From positions 102,106 to 166,105 of the forward strand of contig NZ_FOFV01000021.1 in assembly GCF_900111005.1 (NCBI RefSeq): a stretch of 64,000 bases of DNA. The letters run 5' to 3'. How positions within the stretch are numbered: the stretch's first letter is position 1; every line of letters starts with the position of its first letter. Made by a program: the position numbers and the translations under genes. The notes beneath the pieces are model-generated. The model saw nothing but the letters and a program-made list of their open reading frames with translations, did no database searches and was not told the DNA's origin. Source of the DNA: Lentzea albida (lineage in GTDB: Bacteria; Actinomycetota; Actinomycetes; Mycobacteriales; Pseudonocardiaceae). Shown here piece after piece: positions 8,814-16,935 of this stretch.

Positions 8814-9890
8814 TCACCCTCGCGAACCGGTTCTCCCGTTCGGTGCGGGAGTCGCCGAACGCCCGGCCGGCTGCGGCGGGCCGCTGAGGTCGGCCCCGGA
8901 TCCGACACCCTGCTGGTCGGGCACGAGTGCGGCTCGCCGATCGGGTCCGTCGTCGTAGTGGTGTTCGACCGCGGAGGTGAGGAGGGCCAGTTGCCGGTCG
9001 AGCGCGGGATGCCGTTGCGGTGGCGCGACCGCCTTGAGGTCGTGCAGCGCGGCGAAGATCCGGCGCGGGACCTGCGGTGAGGCGACTCCGGCCAGCCGGA
9101 GCTCGTCGAAGGCGAGTCGCACGTAGCCGTCCCATCCGAGAACGCGCTCGGTGAGGCGGACGTCGCCGTGGGCGTCGTCGTGCCGGCCGGTCGGGAAGCT
9201 CCGGGTGGCGAGCTGGCGGAGGGCGTCGTGCAGGCGGTCGATGACCATGACGGTCGTGGTGGGGTCGGTGAAGGGCTGGGCGATGCCGCGTTCGGCGATG
9301 TCGACGAGCTTGCGGAAGCCGTAGGCCGGGTCGTCGCCGTGGGTGCGTTCGGCGGCGAGGACGACGAGCCCGGCCAGCTGCCCGTGGTCCAGGCGGGCGG
9401 CGTCGCCGCGGATCCGGAACAGCGGCGCGCCCGCGGGCACGAAGTCACCCATCATGGGAACCAGTTCGAGCACGCAGCCGGCGTCGTGGGCGGCGGCGAC
9501 CAGGGCGGGGCGGTCGAGGTCGTCCACGATCCCGGATTCGGGGCAGACGACCACGTCACGCGCGGCCGGCGTCGAGTCGTCGGACGTGTAGAGCCGGTCG
9601 ATCTGTTCGTGGAGGTGGTCGCCGACCAGGTCGATCAGGCCGGCGGCGCGCAGCGAGTTCCCGGAGTGGTGCATGTAGAGGAACAGGGTGACCATGGCCG
9701 ACGCGATCGTGCTGAGGATCGTGGACACCGCGTCCGGCTTGCCGGTGATGCTGGTCGGGATCATGCGGTCGCCGAACGCCCGGTCGATCGCAACCGTGAC
9801 GACGGACAGCGCGATCGCGGCGAGCACGCAGAGCAGGGGAACGATCCAGAGCTCGCCTCGCAGGCGGTGACGGGTGCGCAGGGACGGCAT
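8814..9890 (-). CDS. DUF2254-type membrane protein with an internal deletion
   Basis: A 358-residue protein related to the DUF2254 membrane family. Seen: ELWIVPLLCVLAAIALSVVTVAIDR (TM1), STIASAMVT, then directly LYMHHSGNSLRAAGLIDLVGDHLHEQIDRLY and the soluble domain ending DQQGVGSG. In family members the STIASSMIT block is followed by about 100 residues with three further TM helices before the HH..RS region; these are missing here without loss of frame. A 27-residue Gly/Pro-rich tail follows the normal end. ATG at 9890 with ribosome site GAGGAAG. Function unknown. Confidence 0.75.
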   Translation of the reverse strand: MPSLRTRHRLRGELWIVPLLCVLAAIALSVVTVAIDRAFGDRMIPTSITGKPDAVSTILSTIASAMVTLFLYMHHSGNSLRAAGLIDLVGDHLHEQIDRLYTSDDSTPAARDVVVCPESGIVDDLDRPALVAAAHDAGCVLELVPMMGDFVPAGAPLFRIRGDAARLDHGQLAGLVVLAAERTHGDDPAYGFRKLVDIAERGIAQPFTDPTTTVMVIDRLHDALRQLATRSFPTGRHDDAHGDVRLTERVLGWDGYVRLAFDELRLAGVASPQVPRRIFAALHDLKAVAPPQRHPALDRQLALLTSAVEHHYDDGPDRRAALVPDQQGVGSGADLSGPPQPAGRSATPAPNGRTGSRG

Positions 9891-10128
9891 CGGCGACTTC
9901 CTCTCAGCGGGCGGACTGGACGTCTTCGTCACCGGGCGCGGGCCGGACTCCCCCTCTCCCGCGCACCCCCGGGTCCCGTCTCCGACCGGTGTCGCCGGGG
10001 AACACGTCGAAGACGCCGAACGTCGGCTCACCGACTCGCACCACGGCTCCTCCTCCGGTTCCTGCGCCTTCAACCGGACGGCCTACCCGTGCGAGGACGG
10101 GGCAAACGCCGTCGTCCCGCCACCACGA

Positions 10129-11448
10129 TCAGAACGAGCCGGGCAGCACGAGAACCGCCCAGGCGGCGATCGGTCCGAGCGCGACGATGACGCAGGTGTA
10201 GGAGATCACCTGCCGGTAGAAGCGGGTCCGGTCGACACCGCGGGCGTTGGCGAGGACCAGTGCACCGTTGGTGGAGAACGGTGAGACGTCCACGATCGTC
10301 GTGGAGATGGCCATGGCGGCGATGACCCCCACAGCGGGCAGGGAGTCCGTGAGCAGCAACGGGATCGCCATCGGGATGGTCGCGGTGAGGATCGCCGTCG
10401 AGGAGGCGAAGGCCGAGGTGACGCCGACGATGACGCACAGCACCAGCGCCACGAGCAACGGCGCGCCCAGCCCGACCGCGCCGTGGGCGACCCAGTCGAT
10501 GGTGCCCGAGTGCTCCAGCACCCCCACGTAGGTGACCATTCCCGCGACCAGGAGGATCGTCGGCCAGCTGATGCCCTCGACGGCCCTGCCGAGGTTCTCC
10601 CGGTCGAACAGGGCGAGCACGGCACCCGCGGCCAGCGCCAGGAACCCGATCTGCAGGTGGAAGGCGAGCGCCCCGACCACGAGCACGACCAGCGCCGCCA
10701 GCGTGGCGCGCTGGCGCCAGGCCACCGCGACCGCCTGCGGCTTGACCGCGGTGGCCACTCCGCCGCCACTCGGCTCAGGTGCGCCACCCGCGCTCCCCGC
10801 GGCACCACCGGTCGCGGCGTCGTCCGGGTGCTCGACGAAGCTCTCCTCGCCGCGCCGGCGCAGCAACGCGTAGGTGCCGGCGGCCAGCAACAGGTTGAAG
10901 CCGAGGCTCGCGAAGAACAACGTGGCGTGGGAGATCGTCAGACCGGACTTGACGACGATGCCGTAGACGAGCGCCCCGGACACGGCCATCGGGGAGAACG
11001 CCCCGGCGTGGGCGCCGCAGATCACCATCATGCCGATCATCAGCGGGCTGATGCGGTAGGCGAAGGCGAAGCTCATCCCGACCGGCACCAGCAGTGCGAC
11101 GGCCGCCGGGGTGAAGGTGCCCAGCGCGGTCAGCGTGGCGGCGACGACGAACAGGACCCACGGCACCAGGATCGCGCGGCCTCGCACCAGCCGGATCCCA
11201 CCCTGCACCAGCAGGTCGATCGTGCCGTTCAGCTTGGCGACGGAGAACAGGTAGGTCACCCCGACGACGGTGATGAACAGCGAGACCGGGAAGCCCTCGA
11301 AGATCTCCTTCTCGTCGAGACCGAACACGAACGTGCCGACCAGGAACGACGCGACCAGCGCGAGGATCCCGATGTTGATGGGCAGCACCGTGGCGACCAC
11401 GAACATGCCGCCGAGAACCAGGATCGCGATCATCTGTGATGACATCAT
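10129..11448 (-). CDS. Dicarboxylate/tricarboxylate permease (MatC/SLC13-like)
   Basis: A 439-residue, roughly 11-TM permease. The N-terminal part resembles the MatC_N domain (MIAILVLGGMFVVATVLPINIGILALVASFLVGT). The two halves are joined by a Gly/Ala-rich cytoplasmic loop at about 210-235, and the second half has VTSAFASSTAIL and DVSPFSTNGALVLANA, typical IT-superfamily substrate loops. It lies 57 bases downstream of the PrpF gene and is probably co-transcribed with it, importing the carboxylate that PrpF isomerises. Start ATG-ATG with ribosome site AGAGGA. Confidence 0.75.
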   Translation of the reverse strand: MMSSQMIAILVLGGMFVVATVLPINIGILALVASFLVGTFVFGLDEKEIFEGFPVSLFITVVGVTYLFSVAKLNGTIDLLVQGGIRLVRGRAILVPWVLFVVAATLTALGTFTPAAVALLVPVGMSFAFAYRISPLMIGMMVICGAHAGAFSPMAVSGALVYGIVVKSGLTISHATLFFASLGFNLLLAAGTYALLRRRGEESFVEHPDDAATGGAAGSAGGAPEPSGGGVATAVKPQAVAVAWRQRATLAALVVLVVGALAFHLQIGFLALAAGAVLALFDRENLGRAVEGISWPTILLVAGMVTYVGVLEHSGTIDWVAHGAVGLGAPLLVALVLCVIVGVTSAFASSTAILTATIPMAIPLLLTDSLPAVGVIAAMAISTTIVDVSPFSTNGALVLANARGVDRTRFYRQVISYTCVIVALGPIAAWAVLVLPGSF

Positions 11449-11505
11449 TGTCCTCTTCGGTCGTGCGCCCGCCCCGACGCTGCCGTCCGGGCGGGACGGT
11501 ACGGG

Positions 11506-12609
11506 TCAGGAGGCCGCGGCGGCCAGTGTCGGGAGAGAGGGCTCCAGCGGCGCGTCGTCGGGGAGCACGAGGGTCGCGTCGCCGATGCGGCGGGTGGTTC
11601 GGGTGACCCCGATCGCGAGCAGTCCGTCGCGGGTGCCGGCACGCGTGGTCACGACTCCTGCCGGGGTGTCCAGGCGCAGCACCTCCAGCTCACCGGCGGT
11701 GAAGTCGGACAGGACGGTACCCGGCGTGTGCGCGGCGGCGGTGAGTGCGACGCTGCCGGTGATGGCCAGTGCGGGGTGCGTCCGTCCCATGGACAGCATC
11801 CGCACGGTCACGTCGGAACGGTCCGGACGGCCTGGGCTGACCAGGGCGAGCTTGGGGGTGGCGCGGGCGGCCCCGGCGGGATCGCCGGCGAGACCCATGC
11901 GGACCGCGGCGCCGCGCCGAATGCGGTCCAACCGGGCCAGCAGGTCCTCCTGGGCGTCCAGGTCGGCCGGGGACGCCTCGCCGTCCACCCCGACCTCGTC
12001 CGCGGGGACGAGGACCACGGGCGCTCCGGCGTCGAGCAGCGTGACGCGCACCCCGTCCACCACGTCGACCGCGTTGCCCGTGGGCAGCAACGCCCCGGTC
12101 GTGCGGCCGGCCGGGTCGACGAACCACAGCCGCACCCCGAGGCCGGGCTGGACCACCCCGGGAATGCGGTCTCCGCCCTCCTCGGTCACCCGGCCCGAGG
12201 GCGTCGGCACGTCCACGACGATCAGCTGGCCGGTATTGGTGTTGTTGATCCGCACCGTGGTCACCTCGCCGGTGGGCACCACCCAGCCGCGCCGCAGCGC
12301 GTAGGGCCCGACGACCGCCGAGCAGTTGCCGCAGTTGCTCGTCCAGTCCACCCGCCCGTCGGCGATCCCGATCTGGGCGAACGTGTACTCGACGTCGATG
12401 CCCGGCCGATCGCTCCTGGCGAGCACGACGGCCTTGCTGGTCGTGGACGTCGCCCCGCCGACACCGTCGACCTGGCGCGGGTCAGGGCTTCCGTACAACC
12501 GCAGCAGCACCTCGTCGAGGTCGCGACCGGGCACCGCGAGCACCTCGCGCTCGAACACCCAGCACTTGCTGGTACCACCGCGCATCCAGGTCGCCGGTAT
12601 CTCTCGCAC
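11506..12609 (-). CDS. PrpF-family isomerase (aconitate / 4-oxalomesaconate tautomerase-like)
   Basis: A 367-residue member of the PrpF family of cofactor-independent proton-shift isomerases, acting on 2-methylaconitate, 4-oxalomesaconate and similar unsaturated polycarboxylates. Diagnostic sequences: WMRGGTSKCWVFER near the start (family signature MRGGTSKG), GVGGATSTTSKAVVL, and the catalytic-Cys region WTSNCGNCSAVVGPYAL. A late block MGRTHPALAITGSVALTAA is also typical. GTG at 12609 follows a GAAGGAG ribosome site. It is divergent from a LysR gene and followed by a carboxylate permease. The substrate is not decidable from sequence. Confidence 0.85.
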   Translation of the reverse strand: MREIPATWMRGGTSKCWVFEREVLAVPGRDLDEVLLRLYGSPDPRQVDGVGGATSTTSKAVVLARSDRPGIDVEYTFAQIGIADGRVDWTSNCGNCSAVVGPYALRRGWVVPTGEVTTVRINNTNTGQLIVVDVPTPSGRVTEEGGDRIPGVVQPGLGVRLWFVDPAGRTTGALLPTGNAVDVVDGVRVTLLDAGAPVVLVPADEVGVDGEASPADLDAQEDLLARLDRIRRGAAVRMGLAGDPAGAARATPKLALVSPGRPDRSDVTVRMLSMGRTHPALAITGSVALTAAAHTPGTVLSDFTAGELEVLRLDTPAGVVTTRAGTRDGLLAIGVTRTTRRIGDATLVLPDDAPLEPSLPTLAAAAS

Positions 12610-12711
12610 AGCCACTCCTTCGCGACGGTGCAACACCGCCGTAACAACCAGGGGACGACGGCAACGGTGACTCGCACGGACCTTGAACACAATCACGGAA
12701 AACTCGACACC

Positions 12712-12730
12712 CGTGAAGCTTTGCTTCACG
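12712..12730. promoter_or_regulatory. LysR-type binding site 1
   Basis: CGTGAAGC-TTT-GCTTCACG, a perfect 8-bp inverted repeat in the PrpF/LysR intergenic gap. A related copy lies at 12795-12809. Binding by the divergent LysR protein is inferred. Confidence 0.65.
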
Positions 12731-12794
12731 CTCAGATGCCCCGAAACAAGCGCCTGCACAGGTCGACTCGGCGAACTTCCCAGATGCACGCCTC

Positions 12795-12809
12795 GCTTCA
12801 GCGTGAAGC
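12795..12809. promoter_or_regulatory. LysR-type binding site 2
   Basis: GCTTCA-GCG-TGAAGC, a perfect 6-bp inverted repeat sharing half-sites with 12712-12730. The two sites are 81 bases centre to centre, a layout compatible with recognition and activation sites or looping. Confidence 0.6.
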
Positions 12810-12874
12810 TAAGCTGCACGGAAGGTGCATATGAGTGAAGTTTCGAACCTGAGTTTTCTCGCAGAGGAGCGGCC

Positions 12875-13786
12875 ATGTTGGACGTCCGGCGTCTGGCACT
12901 GCTCGCGGCCGTGGTGGACACGGGTTCCATGACCGCCGCCGCGGACCAGCTGGGGTACACCCCGTCGGCGGTCTCCCAGCAGCTGCGCCGGCTCGAGGTG
13001 GAGGCCGGTCAGCCGCTTCTGCACCGGCAGGCCAGAGGGGTGCGTCCCACCGAGGCGGGCGCCCTGCTGGCAGGCCACGCCCGCCACGTCCTGCGCAGGC
13101 TCAGCGCCGCCGAGGCCGACCTCGCCGAACTCGCGGGACTGCGCCGCGGCACCGTCGCTATGGGCGTGTTCCCGACCATCGCGAGCGCCCTGCTCCCCCA
13201 GGCCGTCAGCCGGTTCCGCCGCCAGCACCCCGATCTCCGCCTGGACGTGCGCAGCACCCGCTTCGACGAACTCGTCGAGCTGCTGGAGGACGGCACCGTC
13301 GGCATCGCCCTGCTGTGGGACTACGCGTGGAACCGCGTCGACGTGCCCGACATCTCCCTCACCCCGCTGCTGGACGACCCGACCGTGCTCATCGTCGCCG
13401 CCGACCACCGCCTGGCCCGCAAGCGGTTCACCACCATGTCCGACCTCGCCCACGAGGACTGGATCGTCCGCGCCCACGAGCACCCGGTGGCCGAGGTCCT
13501 CGAACGCAGCTGCCGCGCGGCCGGGTTCACCCCGAAGATCGCGTTCGAGGCCAACGACTACCAGGAGGCGCAGGCCATGGTCAGCGTCGGAGTGGGAATC
13601 GCGTTGGCGCCCAGGACCGCGGTGCGCAACCCGCACCCGGACGTCCGCGTGCTCGCGCTCGGCACGGACGTGCCGGCCCGCCGCGTTCTGCTGGCACACC
13701 GCCAGGACCGGCTCCGCGCACCGGCCGAACTCGCCCTGCACCAGCTCGTGGTCGACGTCGCCCGCGAGTACCAGACCAAGCCCTGA
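12875..13786 (+). CDS. LysR family regulator
   Basis: A 303-residue LysR regulator. Residues 1-60 form the winged helix (LDVRRLALLAAVVDTGSMTAAADQLGYTPSAVSQQLRRLE), and residues about 90-300 a periplasmic-binding-like co-inducer domain. It is divergent from the PrpF/permease operon, with two GTGAAGC-type palindromes in the 265-base gap, so it most likely controls that operon in response to its substrate. The ATG start is preceded by AGAGGAG. Confidence 0.9.
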   Translation: MLDVRRLALLAAVVDTGSMTAAADQLGYTPSAVSQQLRRLEVEAGQPLLHRQARGVRPTEAGALLAGHARHVLRRLSAAEADLAELAGLRRGTVAMGVFPTIASALLPQAVSRFRRQHPDLRLDVRSTRFDELVELLEDGTVGIALLWDYAWNRVDVPDISLTPLLDDPTVLIVAADHRLARKRFTTMSDLAHEDWIVRAHEHPVAEVLERSCRAAGFTPKIAFEANDYQEAQAMVSVGVGIALAPRTAVRNPHPDVRVLALGTDVPARRVLLAHRQDRLRAPAELALHQLVVDVAREYQTKP

Positions 13787-13831
13787 CCTGGTTCCGCGCT
13801 CGTGGTGTGACCGGCCCGCGCTGATGGGCGT

Positions 13832-14638
13832 TCAGGTGCCGACCACCTCGACGGACTCGATGGCGGCGGCCGCGAGCGGGGCCGCCGTCTTCACGTAGCG
13901 CGTGGCGAGGGACTGGAACACCTGCTCCGCCTCGATCGCGGGCCAGTCGCGGTCGAGCAACTCGGCCGGAAGGTGCGGGTCCTGCCGCACGAGGTCGAGC
14001 CAGTCGGCGTGCAGCACCAGCTGGCGGGCCAGGTCGTCGGGCAACCCGTCGTCCGGCTCCCGCCAGCGCGCCAGGAAGTCCTGGTAGCGCGCGGCGATGG
14101 CCGCCGTGTCGAACGCACGCCGCGCCAGGTCCGCCGCCTCCGTCGGCTTCGCGTGCTGCGCGGTGAACACCGTGACGTTGCCGGCGAGACCGAGGCTCTC
14201 GACCACCTCGGTGACGTCACGGGTGCCGGGCGCGATCCAGAGCCCGTTCTGCACCGGGCCGAAGCCCGCCCACTGCAGTTGCGAGCGCAGGTCGTGCCGT
14301 TCGCCGCGGCGGCCCTCCGGCAGCGAGAAGCCGACGAGGGTCCACGTGCCGTCCCAGTCCCTGTTCACGGCGCCGCGCTGCCAGATCCGGCGTTCACCGT
14401 CGCGCAGCACGTCCGTCGCGCGCGGCGTGAGTCCGAAGTAGACCTTGCGGCCGTTGCGGTGCTTGGTGAGCAGCCCGCGCGAGGTCATGCGAGTCAGCGT
14501 CGAGCGCACCGCCTCCTCCGAGACGTCCACGCGCCCGAACACGTCGATGAAGCTGCCCGAGTAGACCGCGATGCCGCGGTCGAACACGTACAGGCCCAGG
14601 AAGTTGAGCATCAAGGACTGGGGTGTCACCGGCACCAC
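13832..14638 (-). CDS. PaaX family transcriptional repressor
   Basis: A 268-residue PaaX-like regulator: N-terminal winged helix (TPQSLMLNFLGLYVFDRG...SEEAVRSTLTRMTSRGLL), a central PaaX domain (RDWDGTWTLVGFSLPEGRRGERHDLRSQLQWAGFGPVQNGLWIAP), and a C-terminal helical domain (RYQDFLARW). Characterised PaaX proteins release DNA on binding aryl-CoA esters. It is divergent from a five-gene catabolic operon that includes an acyl-CoA synthetase, so the inducer is probably that synthetase's CoA thioester. Several GTG codons (14638, 14635) could start it; no clear ribosome site, possibly leaderless. Confidence 0.85.
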   Translation of the reverse strand: MVPVTPQSLMLNFLGLYVFDRGIAVYSGSFIDVFGRVDVSEEAVRSTLTRMTSRGLLTKHRNGRKVYFGLTPRATDVLRDGERRIWQRGAVNRDWDGTWTLVGFSLPEGRRGERHDLRSQLQWAGFGPVQNGLWIAPGTRDVTEVVESLGLAGNVTVFTAQHAKPTEAADLARRAFDTAAIAARYQDFLARWREPDDGLPDDLARQLVLHADWLDLVRQDPHLPAELLDRDWPAIEAEQVFQSLATRYVKTAAPLAAAAIESVEVVGT

Positions 14639-14720
14639 GATACATGTTGGGCAGCATCTAGACGAGCGTCATGAATGTGCCCTACTTTGGTGGCGAGCCC
14701 CCACCGAGAGGACTCGCCTG

Positions 14721-15599
14721 ATGGAGCTGTCGGGAAAGGTCGCGATCGTCACCGGCGCCGGCCGCGGACTGGGACGGGCGTACGCGGAAGCGCTGGCGCG
14801 CAACGGGGCCCGGGTCGTCGTCAACGACGTGGACGACTCCGCCGAGGAGGTCGCGGCGGGCATCGGCGGCCGGGCGGTGATCGCGCCGGTCGGGTCCGCC
14901 GAGACCGCCGACCTGCTCGTCTCCGCGGCCGTCGAGGAGTTCGGGCGGCTCGACGTGCTGGTCACCAACGCGGGCATCCTGCGCGACCGCGTGCTGTGGA
15001 AGATGAGCGACGACGACTTCGACGCCGTGATCGACGTGCACCTGCGCGGCACGTTCACCTGCGCCCGCGCGGCGGCGGTGCGGCTGCGCGAGCAGGGCAC
15101 CGGTGGCAGTCTCGTGCTGGTCTCGTCCCCCGCCGGGCAGCGCGGCAACTTCGGACAGACCAACTACTCCGCCGCCAAGGCCGGGATCGCGGCCATGGCG
15201 CGGACCTGGGCGCTGGAGCTCGCCAGGTCCGGCATCGCGGTCAACGCGGTCGTCCCGGTCGCGGCCACCGAGATGACGCGGACGATCCCCGTCTTCGCGC
15301 CGTTGATCGAGGAGTCGGAACGGACCGGCGCGCCGCTGCCGTCGTGGGTGCGGCACGACGAGGGCCTCGGCACGGTCGAGGACGTGGCCGAACTGATCGT
15401 CTACCTGGCGTCGGACGCGGCGAAAGGCGTGACGGGGCAGGCGATCGGCATCGGTGGCGACCGGCTCGCGCTCTGGTCGCACCCCGCCGAGAAGCAGGTC
15501 GAGTTCTCGGATGGCGGTTGGAAGGCCGGCCAGATCGCCGAGCGGTTCGCCGAGTTCGAGCCCGAGACCTACGGGATCCCGCAGCCGGTGGCGCCGTGA
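14721..15599 (+). CDS. Short-chain dehydrogenase/reductase
   Basis: A 292-residue SDR with the NAD(P)-binding TGAGRGLG at residues 11-18, NAG motif (VTNAGILRD) and active-site YSAAK within GNFGQTNYSAAKAG. The extended C-terminus (YLASDAAKGVTGQAIGIGGDRLALWSHP) resembles SDRs that act on 3-hydroxyacyl-CoA in multi-enzyme beta-oxidation. First gene of the PaaX-linked operon. The stop overlaps the next GTG start (GTGA). A possible -10 TACTTT lies about 30 bases upstream. Confidence 0.85.
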   Translation: MELSGKVAIVTGAGRGLGRAYAEALARNGARVVVNDVDDSAEEVAAGIGGRAVIAPVGSAETADLLVSAAVEEFGRLDVLVTNAGILRDRVLWKMSDDDFDAVIDVHLRGTFTCARAAAVRLREQGTGGSLVLVSSPAGQRGNFGQTNYSAAKAGIAAMARTWALELARSGIAVNAVVPVAATEMTRTIPVFAPLIEESERTGAPLPSWVRHDEGLGTVEDVAELIVYLASDAAKGVTGQAIGIGGDRLALWSHPAEKQVEFSDGGWKAGQIAERFAEFEPETYGIPQPVAP

Positions 15600-16471
15600 A
15601 CGTCGACGAGATCGTGGCCATCGACGTCCACACCCACGCCGAGATCTCGCGCGACGGGCACAGTTCGCTGAGCCCCGCGTTGCTCGAGGCGTCGGCCAAG
15701 TACTTCAAGGCGGCCCACCGGCAGCCGACGATCGCCGAGACCGCCGCGCTCTACCGCGAGCGGAGGATGGCCGCGGTGATCTTCACGGTCGACGCCGAGC
15801 ACGCGACCGGTCACCCGCGCATCTCCAACGAGGAGGTGGCCGCGTCCTGCGCCGAGCACGCCGACGTGCTGATCCCGTTCGCGAGCGTCGACCCCTGGAA
15901 GGGCAGGGCGGCTCTGAGGGAGGCGCGGAAGCTCGTCGAGGAGCACGGCGTGCGGGGCTTCAAGTTCCACCCGAGCCTGCAGGACTTCTCGCCGAACGAC
16001 CGGATGGCGTACCCGCTGTACGAGGTGATCGAGGAGCTCGGCGTCCCCGCCCTCTTCCACAGTGGACAGACCGGGATCGGCGCGGGCGTCCCCGGAGGCG
16101 GCGGCATCCGGCTCAAGCACTCCAACCCCATGCTCGTGGACGACGTCGCCGTCGACTTCCCGCACCTGAAGATCGTGCTCGCCCACCCCTCGTTCCCCTG
16201 GCAGGACGAGGCGCTCGCGGTGGCGACGCACAAACCGTTCGTGCACATCGACCTGTCCGGCTGGTCGCCGAAGTACTTCCCGCCGAACCTCGTCCGCTAC
16301 GCCAACACCCTGTTGCAGGACAAGGTGCTGTTCGGCTCGGACCACCCCGTGATCACCCCGGACCGCTGGCTGGCGGACTTCGCGAAGCTCGACATCTCCG
16401 ACGAGGTCCGCCCGAAGATCCTCAAGCACAACGCCGCCCGTCTGCTCGGACTCGTGAAGGAGGACGCGTGA
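15596..16471 (+). CDS. Amidohydrolase family protein (ACMSD-like, PF04909)
   Basis: A 291-residue TIM-barrel metal-dependent hydrolase/decarboxylase. Metal ligands are visible: H12 and H14 in DVHTHAEI, His in LFHSGQTG, His in VLAHPSFPWQDEA, and the Asp of LFGSDHPVITPDRW. This set matches the ACMSD/gamma-resorcylate decarboxylase/Amidohydro_2 group, members of which do non-oxidative decarboxylation or ring-opening hydrolysis. Coupled by GTGA overlaps to the SDR before it and the MaoC gene after it. The likely role is cleavage or decarboxylation of a cyclic CoA ester or acid; the substrate is unknown. Confidence 0.8.
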   Translation: MNVDEIVAIDVHTHAEISRDGHSSLSPALLEASAKYFKAAHRQPTIAETAALYRERRMAAVIFTVDAEHATGHPRISNEEVAASCAEHADVLIPFASVDPWKGRAALREARKLVEEHGVRGFKFHPSLQDFSPNDRMAYPLYEVIEELGVPALFHSGQTGIGAGVPGGGGIRLKHSNPMLVDDVAVDFPHLKIVLAHPSFPWQDEALAVATHKPFVHIDLSGWSPKYFPPNLVRYANTLLQDKVLFGSDHPVITPDRWLADFAKLDISDEVRPKILKHNAARLLGLVKEDA

Positions 16472-16926
16472 CCACCACCGTGAACGGAATCGCAGAGCTG
16501 AGGGCCCTGGCGGGCAGGGATCTCGGGCACACCGACTGGCTCCAGGTCGACCAGGACCGGGTCGACACGTTCGCCTCCGCCACCGACGACCACCAGTGGA
16601 TCCACGTCGACCCGGAACGCGCCGCCGCCGGGCCGTTCGGCGGCACGATCGCCCACGGCTACCTGACGCTGGCGCTGCTCATCCCGCTGATGACCGAACT
16701 GCTGGAGGTCTCCGGCGTGCGGATGAGCCTCAACTACGGGCTGGACAAGGTGCGGTTCCCCGCGCCCGTGCCGGTCGGCGCCAAGATCCGGCTCCGCGGA
16801 ACCGTCGCGTCCGTCGAGGACGTGCCGGGCGACGGCGTGCAGCTCACCGTCGACTTCACGGTCGAGATCGAGGGCTCCGCGAAGCCCGCTTGCGTCGCAC
16901 GTGCCGTCTACCGCCACTACACATGA
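16468..16926 (+). CDS. MaoC-like enoyl-CoA hydratase
   Basis: A 152-residue single hot-dog MaoC dehydratase. The hydratase-2 signature is present: ASATDDHQWIHVDPERAAAGPFGGTIAHGYLTLAL, with the catalytic Asp/His pair in DDHQWIH. Expected activity: (R)-specific hydration of an enoyl-CoA, complementing the SDR and acyl-CoA synthetase of the operon. GTGA overlap with the amidohydrolase. Single-domain length is normal for the bacterial (R)-hydratases. Confidence 0.85.
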   Translation: MTTTVNGIAELRALAGRDLGHTDWLQVDQDRVDTFASATDDHQWIHVDPERAAAGPFGGTIAHGYLTLALLIPLMTELLEVSGVRMSLNYGLDKVRFPAPVPVGAKIRLRGTVASVEDVPGDGVQLTVDFTVEIEGSAKPACVARAVYRHYT

Positions 16927-16935
16927 GGTGAAGCC

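Noticed and set aside
14638..14721. PaaX operator in the divergent gap
   Set aside because: Only weak ACAT/ATGT symmetry; no convincing inverted repeat could be defined.
14675..16471. Long plus-strand open frame overlapping the SDR
   Set aside because: Only its 3' part (15596 onward) is real, as the amidohydrolase; the first 300 codons are an Arg-rich shadow of the SDR gene.
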